From contig JANMTS010000105.1 in the NCBI GenBank assembly GCA_031390755.1, forward strand, positions 124,001-188,000: a DNA stretch of 64,000 nt, in the 5' to 3' direction. Under the pieces are notes generated by a model. That model was given only the letters and a program-made list of their open reading frames with translations, did no database searches and was not told where the DNA came from. Below are positions 61,756-64,000 of the stretch, piece by piece. Each line of letters begins with the position of its first letter. Within the stretch, counting starts at the first letter, position 1. The position numbers were made by a program, and so were the translations under genes. Source of the stretch: DATMER01 sp031390755. GTDB lineage: Bacteria > Acidobacteriota > Thermoanaerobaculia > Multivoradales > UBA5704.

Positions 61756-61878
61756 TGAGGATGTTCTGTACTAAGACTTCCTCGAAACTACGAAGATGGA
61801 AGACGAGCTGGTTCACACCCCGGGCTAGATGATGTCGCCCCCTCCGGGGCTCCGGAAATGGATGGCTGGTGAGAAGCC

Positions 61879-64000
<2,122 letters not shown>

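Overview
The window is very GC-rich, tightly packed bacterial DNA. The best clue to its origin is the 807-residue FtsX/MacB-type permease at 12480-14903. It has the layout of the 'acidobacterial duplicated orphan permease' family (ADOP). Together with an LPS-type heptose pathway, O-antigen ligase, WecB and CapD genes, this points to a Gram-negative member of the Acidobacteriota. The class is inferred, not shown.

Left region (1-14903): a sulfatase-superfamily protein cut by the window edge (minus), a small DUF1778-like antitoxin without a toxin, a 78-bp inverted-repeat element, and one large nonribosomal peptide synthetase (NRPS, 3514 aa). The NRPS reads C-A-T-C-A-T-C-C-A-T. Its pocket residues suggest glycine in module 2 and serine in module 3. 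It has tandem condensation domains and no termination domain. It runs directly into the convergent ADOP gene, and their stop codons overlap.

Centre (15018-43987): a surface-polysaccharide locus of about 29 kb, nearly all on the minus strand. It encodes CapD-type dehydratase, sugar-1-phosphate transferase, DegT aminotransferase, WecB epimerase, about nine glycosyltransferases, methyltransferases, a PaaK/CapK-like ligase, a Wzy/WaaL-type ligase and two large membrane proteins. Many genes overlap by 4 bp (ATGA, GTGA or TTGA), so starts are often GTG or TTG and translation is probably coupled. The locus is interrupted by a plus-strand higBA toxin-antitoxin pair with a near-consensus promoter. Next to it lies an array of 14 degenerate units, each exactly 21 bp, filling the gap between higA and a convergent glycosyltransferase gene. 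Two gene remnants (a methyltransferase lacking its SAM core and an Uma2 fragment) also lie here, as does a secreted protein that looks like a matrixin protease with every zinc-binding residue replaced.

Right region (44027-64000): mostly housekeeping. It holds yceH, a cold-shock gene, an ftsB-like gene coupled to enolase, a methyltransferase/sulfatase-like pair, initiator tRNA with a clear promoter and terminator, a secreted protein, an MFS exporter, a three-gene ferric-type ABC importer, heptose genes (GT9, rfaE2, rfaE1), a secreted M24 peptidase, a cupin, a glycerophosphodiesterase, a MidA-type methyltransferase and the 3' part of parC.

A recurrent theme is short repeats captured inside reading frames. 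These are a palindromic element in an NRPS condensation domain, three copies of a GC-rich dispersed repeat at coding positions, and 9-bp tandem expansions in unrelated genes.
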